From Archangium violaceum (GTDB lineage Bacteria > Myxococcota > Myxococcia > Myxococcales > Myxococcaceae): a stretch of 64,000 nt of DNA. The notes below the pieces were generated by a model, which worked only from the letters and a program-made list of their open reading frames with translations, did not search any database and had not been told where the DNA came from. Below, one piece after another: positions 1-8,214 of this stretch; positions within the stretch are counted from its first letter, which is position 1; every line of letters begins with the position of its first letter. The stretch spans positions 248,001-312,000 of the forward strand of contig NZ_CP069396.1 in the NCBI RefSeq assembly GCF_016887565.1, in the 5' to 3' direction. The position numbers and the translations under genes were made by a program.

Positions 1-1033
1 CATTGCCGAGCGCGGTGAGCGAGCCCGGCGCGTCATCGAAGCTCCGGACGAGGACCGGCGCCGTGCCATTGCTCTTCCAGAGCGACGCGGAGCTCGAGAG
101 GAAGAGGGTGCCGTTGACGGCCTCCAGGTCGGCGATCCTGGAGGACTGCGTGGCCACGGCGACCGTTCCCGCGGGCGTCCCGTCGCTCTTCCACAGGACC
201 TTGTCCACGGTGAAGAAGAGCGAGCTGCCCACCTGGGTGAGGAGGTGACTGGAGATGTAGGAGCTGGACGGCACGGGGATCGTCTTGAGGAGCACGGCCG
301 CGCCGGTCCCAGCCCGCTTCCACAGCACCAGGTTGTTCGCGGCGTCCCTGCCGGTGAAGAACAAGGTGGTGCCCGTGGAGAGCAGCTCGAAATCGCAGCC
401 GCAGCTGTCCGTGGGAGCCAGTTGCTGGAGGAGCACGGTGCCCGCCTCGGTGCCATCGCTCTTCCAGAGCTGCTGCAGATAGTTCCCGTCGTACTGGTGG
501 TAGATGAAGAACACCGTTCCACCCACCTGGACCATGGCTCCAATCTGGTCCGAGTCACCGGTCCTGGGCAGGCGCTTCACCAGGACGGTGCCCGCCGCGG
601 TGCCGTCCGTCTTCCAGAGCTCCTCGCTCCCGAAGTCGTCCGCGCCCCCACTCTGGGCCGCGAAGAAGACCGTCCCCTGCGCGAGCGTCAGGAGCCGGGG
701 CCCAGAGCCCTTCAGTCCTGGCGCGAGGTCCTTCACCAGCGAGGTGCCCGCCTCGGTCCCGTCACCGCGCCACAGCTCCCTGCCATGCAGCTCGTCTTCC
801 GCCACGAAGAGCGACACGCCACTCGTCAGGGCCACGGACCCGGGGCGGTGCTGGGGAAACCGGACCGGGCGGGTGTTGATGTCCCGCACCTGGGCCGCAC
901 CCAGCGGTAACACCTGGCTCGCGGTGCTCGGAGCCGGTTCCTGAACGTCATCCCTTCCACGTGTCTCCGTGCAGCCGCCGAGCACAACCACCATTCCGGC
1001 GAGCAGCAACCGGGTTGCCTCTGTCACCTTCAT
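1..1033 (-). CDS. ELWxxDGT-repeat lipoprotein, C-terminus cut by window edge
   Basis: The reading frame starts at an ATG at 1033 and runs off the left edge, so the C-terminus is missing. The first 22 residues form a lipoprotein signal ending in LGGC. The rest is built of repeats of about 50 residues with the core ELWKSDGTxAGTVLV (for example near 780, 610 and 460), each followed by a hydrophobic strand such as GGTVFFI. This repeat is common in large secreted myxobacterial proteins and is expected to form a beta-propeller-like surface structure. No enzymatic motif is visible and the ligand is unknown. The adjacent hydrolase is on the same strand, 86 bases upstream of this start. Confidence 0.8.
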   Translation of the reverse strand, partial: MKVTEATRLLLAGMVVVLGGCTETRGRDDVQEPAPSTASQVLPLGAAQVRDINTRPVRFPQHRPGSVALTSGVSLFVAEDELHGRELWRGDGTEAGTSLVKDLAPGLKGSGPRLLTLAQGTVFFAAQSGGADDFGSEELWKTDGTAAGTVLVKRLPRTGDSDQIGAMVQVGGTVFFIYHQYDGNYLQQLWKSDGTEAGTVLLQQLAPTDSCGCDFELLSTGTTLFFTGRDAANNLVLWKRAGTGAAVLLKTIPVPSSSYISSHLLTQVGSSLFFTVDKVLWKSDGTPAGTVAVATQSSRIADLEAVNGTLFLSSSASLWKSNGTAPVLVRSFDDAPGSLTALGN

Positions 1034-1119
1034 TCACATCCCCTGTGGGGGAAGGAGGACAGAGGCGGCACACGCCTCCCCCGTGAGCGCGCCGCGTGGC
1101 CCCCGCGGCGCTCCCGGTA

Positions 1120-2019
1120 TCAGGCCCTCGAGCCCGCGTGCGTGAGGATCGCTCGCGCCATCTCCCCGAGCAGTGGGCGGGGAAAATCGTGGCCCAGCCC
1201 TTGTAGCATGAGCAGCCTGGCTCCGGGGATGGTCTCGGCCACGGCGACCCCGTGCGCGGGAGGAAGGATCGGATCCTCGGATCCGTGAATGACGAGCGTG
1301 GGGACGCGCAGGCGCTTCAGCGCCTCGGCCTGCTCGTGAGTGGCGGAGGGCACGAGCCCGTGGTTCATCGCGGCGGCCGGGTTGCGCGCACGTTCGAGCA
1401 TCCGTTCCACCTTCCGCCGGATATCCGGCTCGTCGAAGGGGGCCGCGCTGCCGGACAGGGCTCGGACCATCTTCACCTGGAAGTCGATGTGCTCCTGGCG
1501 CGTGACGGGCGGTTTGCTGGCCGCCGCCATGTGCATCTCGATGATGTGTGGGGCGGGCGGTGGCAGCGGCGCCTCCGTCGTTGTCCGACCCTGGATGGCC
1601 TGCTGGATGGACTCCAGGGTCGCGGGCCGCAGCGGCGTGGACATCATCACGGTGAGGGTACGCACGCGCTCGGGGTGGAGGATGCTCACCATCTGGGAAA
1701 TCATTCCTCCCATCGAGGCGCCCACCAGATGGGCCGCGGTGATGCCGTACGCATCGAGCAAGCCCACCGTGTCCGCGGCCATGTCCGCCAGCGTGTAGGG
1801 ATTCTTCTGGAAGTCGAAGCAGGTCGACTGGCCGGTGTCTCGATGGTCGTAGCGGATGACGAAGTGCCCTCCGGCGACCAGCTGCTCGATGAGCTCCTCG
1901 GGCCAGGCGATGCCCTGGGCCGAGGCGCCCATCACCAACAGGATGGCTGGGTCCCTGGAGTCGCCAAAGCTCTCGGTCCACAACTCGATGCCATTGGACT
2001 GCACCTTGCGTTCCGCCAT
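1120..2019 (-). CDS. alpha/beta-fold hydrolase
   Basis: A 299-residue alpha/beta hydrolase. The nucleophile elbow GASMGG puts Ser at about 102. The acid lies in HGSEDP (Asp about 249) and the base in GLGHDF (His about 277), giving a complete triad, and HxG-like and DHRDTGQS motifs precede the elbow. Its closest relatives by appearance are the esterase/epoxide-hydrolase-like proteins with a short cap; the substrate cannot be read from the sequence. The start at 2019 was chosen over the in-frame start at 2217 because AGGAGAG lies just upstream and the fold begins at once (VQSNGIELWTESFG). It is divergent from the RiPP precursor at 2268, so the two share a 248-base promoter region. Confidence 0.85.
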   Translation of the reverse strand: MAERKVQSNGIELWTESFGDSRDPAILLVMGASAQGIAWPEELIEQLVAGGHFVIRYDHRDTGQSTCFDFQKNPYTLADMAADTVGLLDAYGITAAHLVGASMGGMISQMVSILHPERVRTLTVMMSTPLRPATLESIQQAIQGRTTTEAPLPPPAPHIIEMHMAAASKPPVTRQEHIDFQVKMVRALSGSAAPFDEPDIRRKVERMLERARNPAAAMNHGLVPSATHEQAEALKRLRVPTLVIHGSEDPILPPAHGVAVAETIPGARLLMLQGLGHDFPRPLLGEMARAILTHAGSRA

Positions 2020-2175
2020 GCCGCTCTCCTTCTTCTGTGATTGAACCTGGGCGCGCGTGACGATGCCGAGGCTCGCACACGTCCGCATCAAGATTCGTGA
2101 AACGCTCCCCGCCGCGCTCAGGTGTGACGCGAGCTCCCCATCCGGGTCACACGCTGAAATCGTACGGGCACCTTG

Positions 2176-2200
2176 GGAATAAATCCTCCCAGCGGCGTTA
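2176..2200 (+). promoter_or_regulatory. possible ECF-type promoter upstream of RiPP precursor
   Basis: GGAAT (2176-2180) is followed 15 bases later by CGTTA (2196-2200). This resembles the GGAAC/CGTC layout of ECF sigma promoters and would leave a leader of about 60 bases before the peptide gene. It is found only by eye and the match is imperfect. Confidence 0.2.
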
Positions 2201-2267
2201 TGTCCGCAGCGCTTCATCGGAGCCCGAGCTCGATGGGGCGGCTCGCAAACCCTACATGGAGAACAAC

Positions 2268-2435
2268 ATGAGCAAGATGCAGCCGAAGACCCGCCTCCAG
2301 GTGAAGGACATCGCCGAGACCTCGAAGCGGCTGGGTGAGCGCGAGATCTCCGAGGCGGAGCTGAAGTTCGTCACGGGCGGCCAGGGCCCCACCCAGGGTG
2401 GCACCACCTCCGACACCGGTGACACCGACCAGTAA
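2268..2435 (+). CDS. RiPP precursor peptide, graspetide-like, double-glycine leader
   Basis: A 55-residue peptide with no catalytic features. The leader (residues 1-38) is charged and ends in ISEAELKFVTGG, which matches the classical double-glycine leader pattern LSxxELxxIxGG recognised by C39 peptidases. The remaining 17 residues, QGPTQGGTTSDTGDTDQ, form a core of five Thr, one Ser and three Asp with no Lys or Glu. That composition suits an ATP-grasp ligase joining hydroxyl side chains to carboxylates. The start at 2268 is preferred to the ATG at 2256 because GGAG lies six bases upstream of it. The ATP-grasp gene follows after 82 bases on the same strand. The family assignment is an inference from context and composition. 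Confidence 0.8.
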   Translation: MSKMQPKTRLQVKDIAETSKRLGEREISEAELKFVTGGQGPTQGGTTSDTGDTDQ

Positions 2436-2517
2436 GAAGTAGGAATCAGGCGCGTCTGGTCCGCCAGATGGCGAGCCGGGCGCGCCTGCTTCACCAACCC
2501 CTTCCGCGGAGCGGGTC

Positions 2518-3549
2518 ATGATTCTCATCGTGAGTGAACCCAAGGACCTGCACGCCAACGCCGTCGAGGCGAAGCTGCTCCAGCGCGGCGCCAGGGTGTG
2601 CCGCTTCGACTGGGCCGAGTTCCCTGGCACGGCGGCGATGTCCATCTCCTATCGCGGCGGGCACAAGAGTGTCCGGCTCACCCGCGGCGGCGAGGTGTTC
2701 GAGCTGGCCGAGTGCACCAGCGCCTGGTTGCGCCGCCCGAGCAAGCCTCGCGTCCCCACGCACATCCCCTTGCCGCTGCTCAAGGAGTACGCGGACGAGG
2801 AGTGCTACCGGCTCGTCCAGGACACCACCAACGCCTTGGAGGAGGTCCCCTGGTTGCCAGGGCCCATCGACGCCATCCGGCGCGCGGACAACAAGCAGCT
2901 CCAGCTTCAGTTGGCCACGCAGCTCGGGCTCGAGATTCCTCCCACGCTCATCACCAACGAGCCGGATGAGTTCCTGGAATTCTATCGCCAGCATGACGGG
3001 CAGCTCATCGACAAGTTTCCCAGTGTCGCCATGCCCGCCAGCCAGCGCACCGGCCGCGAGCTGATCCGCTACACGCAGCCAGTCACCACCCGCGACGTGG
3101 GCTACGCGCGGCGCCTGCGCCACAGCCCCATGTTGTTCCAGGCCCGTGTGCCCAAGAAGTTCGAGCTGCGCATCACCGTCGTCGGTGAGGCGGTGCTCGC
3201 CGCCGAAATCCATTCCCAGTCCACCAAGCGCACCCAGCTCGACTGGCGTCACTATGACCTGGGCCACACTCCGCACCGCGAGCACCACCTGCCGGACTCC
3301 GTCCGCCGCGCCTGCCTGGAGCTCGTCGCCCGCCTGGGACTGTGCTTCGGCGCCATCGACATCATCGTCACCCCGGATGACCGCTACGTCTTCCTGGAGA
3401 TCAACCCCAACGGCCAATGGTTGTGGATAGAGGAGCAGACGGGCCTGCCCATCGGCGATGCCATCTGCACCGCGCTCATGAACCCGGGCGCTCCCACCCG
3501 TTTTCCCACCAGCCGGCCCTCGCGCGCCTCACAGGAGAAGTGCCCATGA
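2518..3549 (+). CDS. MvdC/MvdD-family ATP-grasp peptide maturase
   Basis: A 343-residue ATP-grasp ligase of the kind that makes omega-ester or omega-amide crosslinks in microviridin-like graspetides. Residues 1-110 form the MvdD pre-ATP-grasp domain, including the WLRRP motif near 70-74. The ATP-grasp fold follows, with nucleotide-contact segments at 163-168 (LIDKFP) and 208-222, and the Mg-binding motif VFLEINPNGQW at 291-301, where Glu294, Asn296 and Asn298 are intact. The length is typical of the family. GGAG six bases before the ATG supports the start. The stop overlaps the next gene by four bases (ATGA), so the maturase and the PpiC-like protein are translationally coupled. The substrate is inferred to be the peptide encoded just upstream. 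Confidence 0.9.
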   Translation: MILIVSEPKDLHANAVEAKLLQRGARVCRFDWAEFPGTAAMSISYRGGHKSVRLTRGGEVFELAECTSAWLRRPSKPRVPTHIPLPLLKEYADEECYRLVQDTTNALEEVPWLPGPIDAIRRADNKQLQLQLATQLGLEIPPTLITNEPDEFLEFYRQHDGQLIDKFPSVAMPASQRTGRELIRYTQPVTTRDVGYARRLRHSPMLFQARVPKKFELRITVVGEAVLAAEIHSQSTKRTQLDWRHYDLGHTPHREHHLPDSVRRACLELVARLGLCFGAIDIIVTPDDRYVFLEINPNGQWLWIEEQTGLPIGDAICTALMNPGAPTRFPTSRPSRASQEKCP

Positions 3550-4604
3550 AGGAGTCCCTGCTTGCCGCCGTCCGCGACTCGCTCGAGCTGCTGGTGCGGC
3601 TGCGCCAGGAGCGGCTCGAGCCCGACCAGGCCAAGGAGCTGGTCCGCGAGTTGAAGGCCCGTCACCCCGCTCACTGGATGAACATGGTCTGGGAGCAGGA
3701 GACGTACGAGGACAAGCGTCACTACGACATCCTCGTCGGCGATGATGACGGCACGTACTCGCTGGGCTACTGCGCCGACGAGTCGCTGCCCTGGCCCGCG
3801 CGCGGGCTACAGCGGATGAACGAGTCGCTCGTGGTGCGCGTCAACGACGAGCCCATCCGCATCAACCAGGTCATCACCAGCCTGGACTACGCGTGGCACA
3901 CCCTGCACATCGGCCGTCACCTCATCAACGTGGCCATCATCGAGCAGGAGCTCCAGGGCGGCGTCGTCGAGGTCACCGACGAGGACTTCGCCGAGGCGCT
4001 GCTCGAGTTCCGCCAGCGGCGGCGGCTGTTCACCGCGGCCCAGGTGGAGCGCTGGATGCTCGAGCACGGCACCACCGAGCAGCTGCTGGAGAATCACCTG
4101 CGCTCGACGGTGGCGCAGAAGAAGCTGCGCCAGCGCGTGTCCGAGGGCCGTGAGGAGGCGTGGTTCAACAGCCACCGTGCCGAATTCGATCGTGTCCAGG
4201 TCGCCCGGGTGTTCATCGCCGACCAGGCCGAGGCCCAGCGGACGTACGAGCAACTGCGCGGCAAGCCGGGCCAGTTCCTCCAGATGGCCCAGACGCGCTT
4301 CCTGGAGCGCAACGAGCCGAGCGACCTGTTCGTCACGCTGCGGCGCGGAGAGGTCGAGCCCCAGCAAGCCGAGGTCCTCTTCTCCACCGAGCCGGGGCAG
4401 TTGGCCCCTCCCGTCAGCAGCGGGAATGGCTGCGAGCTGGTGCAGGTGTTGCGCTTCCTCCCCGCCCGGTTCGACGAGGCGATGCGCGCGAAGGTGGCGG
4501 ACCAGATGTTCGAGGAGTGGCTCGCCCAGAAGCGCCGCGAGGCCCGCGTGGAGTGGTACTGGGGCGCGGCCGAGGCCGCTCCGTTGCCCGCCGTGTCCTT
4601 GTGA
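3546..4604 (+). CDS. PpiC-like putative peptide maturation system protein
   Basis: A 352-residue soluble protein. The N-terminal 85 residues are mixed alpha/beta with conserved aromatic residues (HWMNMVW, DILVGDDDGTYSLGYC). Residues from about 115 look like the SurA/PpiC chaperone arm, and from about 210 like a degenerate parvulin domain (VARVFIADQAEA, GELxxPV-like AEVLFSTEPGQLAPPV). It resembles the TIGR04500 family, found beside ATP-grasp RiPP maturases; that assignment is from memory of the family and is unverified. It starts inside the stop codon of the ATP-grasp gene behind AGGAGA. A role in presenting or folding the precursor is inferred. There is no signal peptide, so it should act in the cytoplasm. 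Confidence 0.75.
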   Translation: MKESLLAAVRDSLELLVRLRQERLEPDQAKELVRELKARHPAHWMNMVWEQETYEDKRHYDILVGDDDGTYSLGYCADESLPWPARGLQRMNESLVVRVNDEPIRINQVITSLDYAWHTLHIGRHLINVAIIEQELQGGVVEVTDEDFAEALLEFRQRRRLFTAAQVERWMLEHGTTEQLLENHLRSTVAQKKLRQRVSEGREEAWFNSHRAEFDRVQVARVFIADQAEAQRTYEQLRGKPGQFLQMAQTRFLERNEPSDLFVTLRRGEVEPQQAEVLFSTEPGQLAPPVSSGNGCELVQVLRFLPARFDEAMRAKVADQMFEEWLAQKRREARVEWYWGAAEAAPLPAVSL

Positions 4605-4643
4605 GCCGAGGGGCCTCGCGCCCCTGTGCCCTGGAGGTCTCTC

Positions 4644-6065
4644 ATGAAAAGGTCTCTCGCGTTCCTGGCGTGTGCGCTCGCCGTGGCCCTGCTCGGGCCG
4701 GGGTGCGCCCACGCCCCGGCACCCACCGCCGCTTCGGCGCCCGCTGTCGCTCCGGCGCCCACCGCCGCTCCGGTGGATGCGAATGCGCTGAGGCAAGAGG
4801 CCGAGGCGGCGTACTTCGCGCTCGACTTCCCTCGCTGTGCCGAGCGCTACCGCTCGTCCGCGGACGCGAGCCCGGAGGCCGCCACCCGTGGCGAGCTCCT
4901 CTATTCCGCGGCGTGCTGCGCATCGTTGGCCGGTGCTCACCAGGAGGGGCTCGGGCTGCTGCGGCGCGCGGTCCAGGAGGGCTACCCCCAGGCCGACACG
5001 CTGGCGAATGATCCCGAGCTCCGCCCGCTGCGCGCGCTCGAGGGCTGGGACGCGGTGCTCGCCCAGGCGAGGGCCAATGCCCAGAAGGCGCCCAAGCCCC
5101 CACCGCCCCTGCGCGTGCTCGCGGGGGTCGACGTGTATGGCTCGCGCCGCGTCGATGCCGAGACGGTGCGCCGCGCGTTCGGCTTCGAAGTGGGCCGGCC
5201 CTTCGTGTTCAGCCAGGCGCTGGTGACGATGAAGGAGACCGAGCTCCGGAGACAGTACGCCCTGGCCTTCTCCCATGTGGCGTACATCAGCTACCACGCG
5301 GGCGCCGAGGCGGGCCGCGACTACATCACCGTGGACCTGGTGGACGAGGACGAGGCCTGGCGGCTGAAGTTCCTCCCCGAGCCGGCCGGGCATCCGGAGG
5401 ACCCGGAGGGGCTCGTGGCGCGGTGGCGGGAGTACGAGGACCGGGCCTGGACGCTGCTGCGCCGGGGCGAGCTGGACCTCGCGAAGCCCGTCTGCCGGGT
5501 GACGCACTGCTCGCTGGGCTTCGGCCACCCCGAGCTGTCGTCCTTCGAGCCCGTCTTCGTGGAGAAGGTCCCCGCCCGCGTGGACGCGCTGGCCCGCGTG
5601 CTGCGCGAGGACGCCGACCCGAAGAACCGGGCCGCCGCCGCCTTCCTGCTCGCGTATGCCTCCGAGTCGGGTCCAGCCATCGAGCGGCTCGTGGGCTCCA
5701 TCCGGGACTCTTCCCCGCTGGTGCGCAACAACGTGCTCCGCGTGCTGGGCGCCCTGCAGCGCAACGCGGACCGGCCGCTCGTCGAGCTGTCCCGCGTGCT
5801 CGATGCCATGGCCCTTCCGCAGACGACCGACCGCAACAAGGCCACCAGCCTGCTCGCGGCCGTGCTCGAGAAGACGAGCCCCTCGGAGCTGACGGCCCGT
5901 CGCGCGGACATCCTCCGTCAGGCCGGTGCGCAGCTCGTGGCCATGACCGCGCTCCAGCAGCCCATCAACCGCGACCCGGCCCGCACCGTGCTGGAGCGCC
6001 TCTCGGGAGAGCAGCACGACTCCGAGGGCTGGCGAGTGTGGCTCCGGAAGCAACAACGGCCGTGA
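4644..6065 (+). CDS. lipoprotein with TPR-like, POTRA-like and HEAT regions
   Basis: A 473-residue protein with an N-terminal hydrophobic signal ending in GPGC at 18-21, a lipobox-like site without the usual aliphatic residue at -3. An Ala/Pro linker follows, then an alpha-helical TPR-like stretch to about 150. Residues of about 158-240 resemble a POTRA-type strand-helix unit (VDVYGSRRVDAETVRRAFGF). The C-terminal half (about 310-470) is alpha-helical HEAT-like repeats (AAAAFLLAY, VRNNVLRVLGAL). AGGAGGT-like GGAGGT lies five bases before the start. It follows the PpiC-like gene after 39 bases on the same strand, so it probably belongs to the RiPP operon. Its role there is unknown; surface anchoring or transport assistance is a guess. 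Confidence 0.7.
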   Translation: MKRSLAFLACALAVALLGPGCAHAPAPTAASAPAVAPAPTAAPVDANALRQEAEAAYFALDFPRCAERYRSSADASPEAATRGELLYSAACCASLAGAHQEGLGLLRRAVQEGYPQADTLANDPELRPLRALEGWDAVLAQARANAQKAPKPPPPLRVLAGVDVYGSRRVDAETVRRAFGFEVGRPFVFSQALVTMKETELRRQYALAFSHVAYISYHAGAEAGRDYITVDLVDEDEAWRLKFLPEPAGHPEDPEGLVARWREYEDRAWTLLRRGELDLAKPVCRVTHCSLGFGHPELSSFEPVFVEKVPARVDALARVLREDADPKNRAAAAFLLAYASESGPAIERLVGSIRDSSPLVRNNVLRVLGALQRNADRPLVELSRVLDAMALPQTTDRNKATSLLAAVLEKTSPSELTARRADILRQAGAQLVAMTALQQPINRDPARTVLERLSGEQHDSEGWRVWLRKQQRP

Positions 6066-6163
6066 GCCCGTTTTTCCAGTCCTCGCCTTGATTCGAGGTC
6101 TGGCTCGCATTCATGCTCTCCCGGTTCGACGGCATGCTGCCGTCGAAGGGGAGGAAGACCTGG

Positions 6164-8062
6164 ATGCGTACCCGCATGCTCGCAGCTTGTCTCACGTTCG
6201 CCCTCACGGCCTGTGGCACGGAGCAGTCGGACCCTTCCGCCGGTGAGGCGAAGGTCGATGCCACCGACCTCGGCTCCACCCAGGACATCGAGGCGGCCCT
6301 CGCCGCCTTCCCCTCGACGCAGGTGCTCGGCACGCACGACAACGGCGTTCCGTACATGGTTCGCGGCGACTTCGGCTCGACCGACCTGTCGCTTCAGGGG
6401 CTCGCGGCCCGGGATGCTCACGCGCAGGTCAACCAGGCCCTGGCCGGCATCGCTCCCATGTTCCGCTTGAATGCCGCCGACCTCGTCGTGCGCCACCTCA
6501 CCCAGGACGAGCAGGGCCACACCCACATCCGCTATGCCCAGATGAAGAACGGGCTGCCGGTCGTGGGCCAGGAGCTTGCCGTCCACGTGGACGGTGACGG
6601 CCGCATCTACGCCGCCAATGGCTCGGCCCGCGATGGCGAGCAGCTCCCCTCCCGCGCCCGCATCTCCCCCGAGGCCGCGCGTGTCGTGTCGCTCGAGAGC
6701 ACGCCGGGTGGCAGCTCCACGCAGGAGTCGCCCCGGCTCGTCTACATCCGCTCCAGCGCGGACGGGCGGTTGAAGCTGGCCTTCGAGACCCTCGTCACGG
6801 GCTCGCACGAGGGCATGCCGGTGAAGGATCGCGTCTTCGTCAACGCCCTCGATGGTGCCGTCGTGGAGCGCATCTCGGAGATCCACGACGCACTCAACCG
6901 CGCCATCTACTCGGCGACCCCTCCGCCCACCCACCTGGTCCGCAGCGAGGGGCAGGCTCCCACGGGGGACCCCGTCGTGGACAAGGCCTATGACAACCTC
7001 GGCCTCTTCTACAATTGCTTCTCTCAGAACCTCGGCCGCGACTCGTTCAACGGCGCCGGGGCGCAGCTGCGGGCCACCGTCCACTACGGCAGCAACTACG
7101 TCAACGCCTACTGGGACGGCAGCCAGATGACCTGCGGTGACGGAGATGGCGTCAACAGTGGTTCGCTGTGCAACGACCTGGATGTCGTCGTCCACGAGTT
7201 CACCCACGCGGTGACCGAGTACGATTCCAATCTCATCTACTCGGGCGAGTCCGGCGGCCTCAACGAGGGCATGAGCGACATCTTCGCCGCCTACTGCGAG
7301 AGCTGGACGCGCACCTGGGCCACGGACCTGGACGTGTGGAAGGTGGGCGAGGACATCTGGACGCCCTCCACCGCGGGTGACGCGCTCCGCTACATGTATG
7401 ACCCGGCGCTGGACGGCTCCTCGCTCGACTACTGGACGAGCAGCGCCGGCAGCGTGGACGTGCACTACAGCTCGGGTATCGCCAACCTGGCGTTCAAGCT
7501 GCTGTCCACGGGCGGCACGCACCCGCGCGGCAAGTCGACCACGGTGGTGACGGGCATCGGCGTGCAGAAGGCCGGCGCCATCTTCTACAAGGCCAACAGG
7601 GATTTGATGACGGCCTCCACCACCTTCGCCCAGGCGAAGACCTACACCGAGCAGGCCGCGATTTCGCTCTACGGCACTGGCTCGGCCGAGGTGGCCGCGG
7701 TGACGGCGGCCTGGACGGCCGTGGGCGTGGGCGTGTCGGTGCCTCCTCCGCCGGCCAGCCCGCTGACCAACGGCGTGGCGAAGACGGGCCTGTCGGGCGC
7801 CACGGGCTCGCAGACCTACTACTACCTGGACGTGCCGGCCAGCAAGGCGTCCAGCTTCGTCATCAGCGGCGGCACGGGTGACGTGGACCTGTATGTGAAG
7901 GCGGGCTCCGCGCCGACCACGTCCTCGTACGACTGCCGTCCGTACCTGAGTGGCAACAACGAGACGTGCAACATCGCGGCGAAGACCGCGGCCACCCGCA
8001 TCTACGTGTTGTTGCGCGGGTACTCCACGTACGCGAGCGTCTCACTCAAGGGCAGCTACTAG
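6164..8062 (+). CDS. M4 (thermolysin-like) zinc metallopeptidase with PPC domain
   Basis: A 632-residue secreted protease. It has a lipoprotein-type signal (LTFALTACG), an FTP/PepSY propeptide, and the M4 catalytic domain with HEFTH at 344-348 and the third zinc ligand and NExxSD-like motif in GGLNEGMSDIF. A C-terminal pre-peptidase (PPC) domain (YYYLDVPASKASSFVISGG) begins near 545. The start at 6164 is preferred because GGGGAGGAAG lies upstream and the signal peptide begins there; upstream ATGs at 6113 and 6134 only add a charged tail. It probably digests extracellular protein, in keeping with predatory nutrition. It lies 98 bases behind the RiPP lipoprotein, but nothing links it specifically to leader removal. 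Confidence 0.92.
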   Translation: MRTRMLAACLTFALTACGTEQSDPSAGEAKVDATDLGSTQDIEAALAAFPSTQVLGTHDNGVPYMVRGDFGSTDLSLQGLAARDAHAQVNQALAGIAPMFRLNAADLVVRHLTQDEQGHTHIRYAQMKNGLPVVGQELAVHVDGDGRIYAANGSARDGEQLPSRARISPEAARVVSLESTPGGSSTQESPRLVYIRSSADGRLKLAFETLVTGSHEGMPVKDRVFVNALDGAVVERISEIHDALNRAIYSATPPPTHLVRSEGQAPTGDPVVDKAYDNLGLFYNCFSQNLGRDSFNGAGAQLRATVHYGSNYVNAYWDGSQMTCGDGDGVNSGSLCNDLDVVVHEFTHAVTEYDSNLIYSGESGGLNEGMSDIFAAYCESWTRTWATDLDVWKVGEDIWTPSTAGDALRYMYDPALDGSSLDYWTSSAGSVDVHYSSGIANLAFKLLSTGGTHPRGKSTTVVTGIGVQKAGAIFYKANRDLMTASTTFAQAKTYTEQAAISLYGTGSAEVAAVTAAWTAVGVGVSVPPPPASPLTNGVAKTGLSGATGSQTYYYLDVPASKASSFVISGGTGDVDLYVKAGSAPTTSSYDCRPYLSGNNETCNIAAKTAATRIYVLLRGYSTYASVSLKGSY

Positions 8063-8074
8063 CCTCTGGGCGCG

Positions 8075-8100
8075 GGGGGCACCTCGCCCGGGGTGCCCCT
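8075..8100 (+). terminator. hairpin terminator after M4 peptidase
   Basis: GGGGCACC (8076-8083) and GGTGCCCC (8092-8099) form a perfect 8-bp stem around an 8-base loop, 13 bases after the stop codon at 8062. There is no T-run after it, as is common in high-GC genomes. Confidence 0.5.
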
Positions 8101-8214
8101 CGGAGTGTTGGTTGCTTGACACATGGGTCTCCGGCCACGGAGCATCCCGCCTCCCCCTGCACGGACGTGGAGCCCATTTCCGAGGCTCCCTCCCGTGGCA
8201 GGGTGGGGGAAGAC

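Noticed and set aside
2256-2267. Upstream ATG at 2256 as the start of the precursor peptide
   Set aside because: The GGAG ribosome site lies inside this stretch and is correctly spaced for the ATG at 2268.
3807-6110. 767-codon open frame on the minus strand opposite the RiPP operon
   Set aside because: Its translation is Arg/Gly/Leu-rich without domains and is the shadow of the well-supported plus-strand genes in high-GC DNA.
6164-8062. M4 peptidase as the leader protease of the RiPP
   Set aside because: It is a secreted thermolysin-type enzyme with a C-terminal PPC domain, and the exporter already carries a C39 leader peptidase suited to the GG motif.
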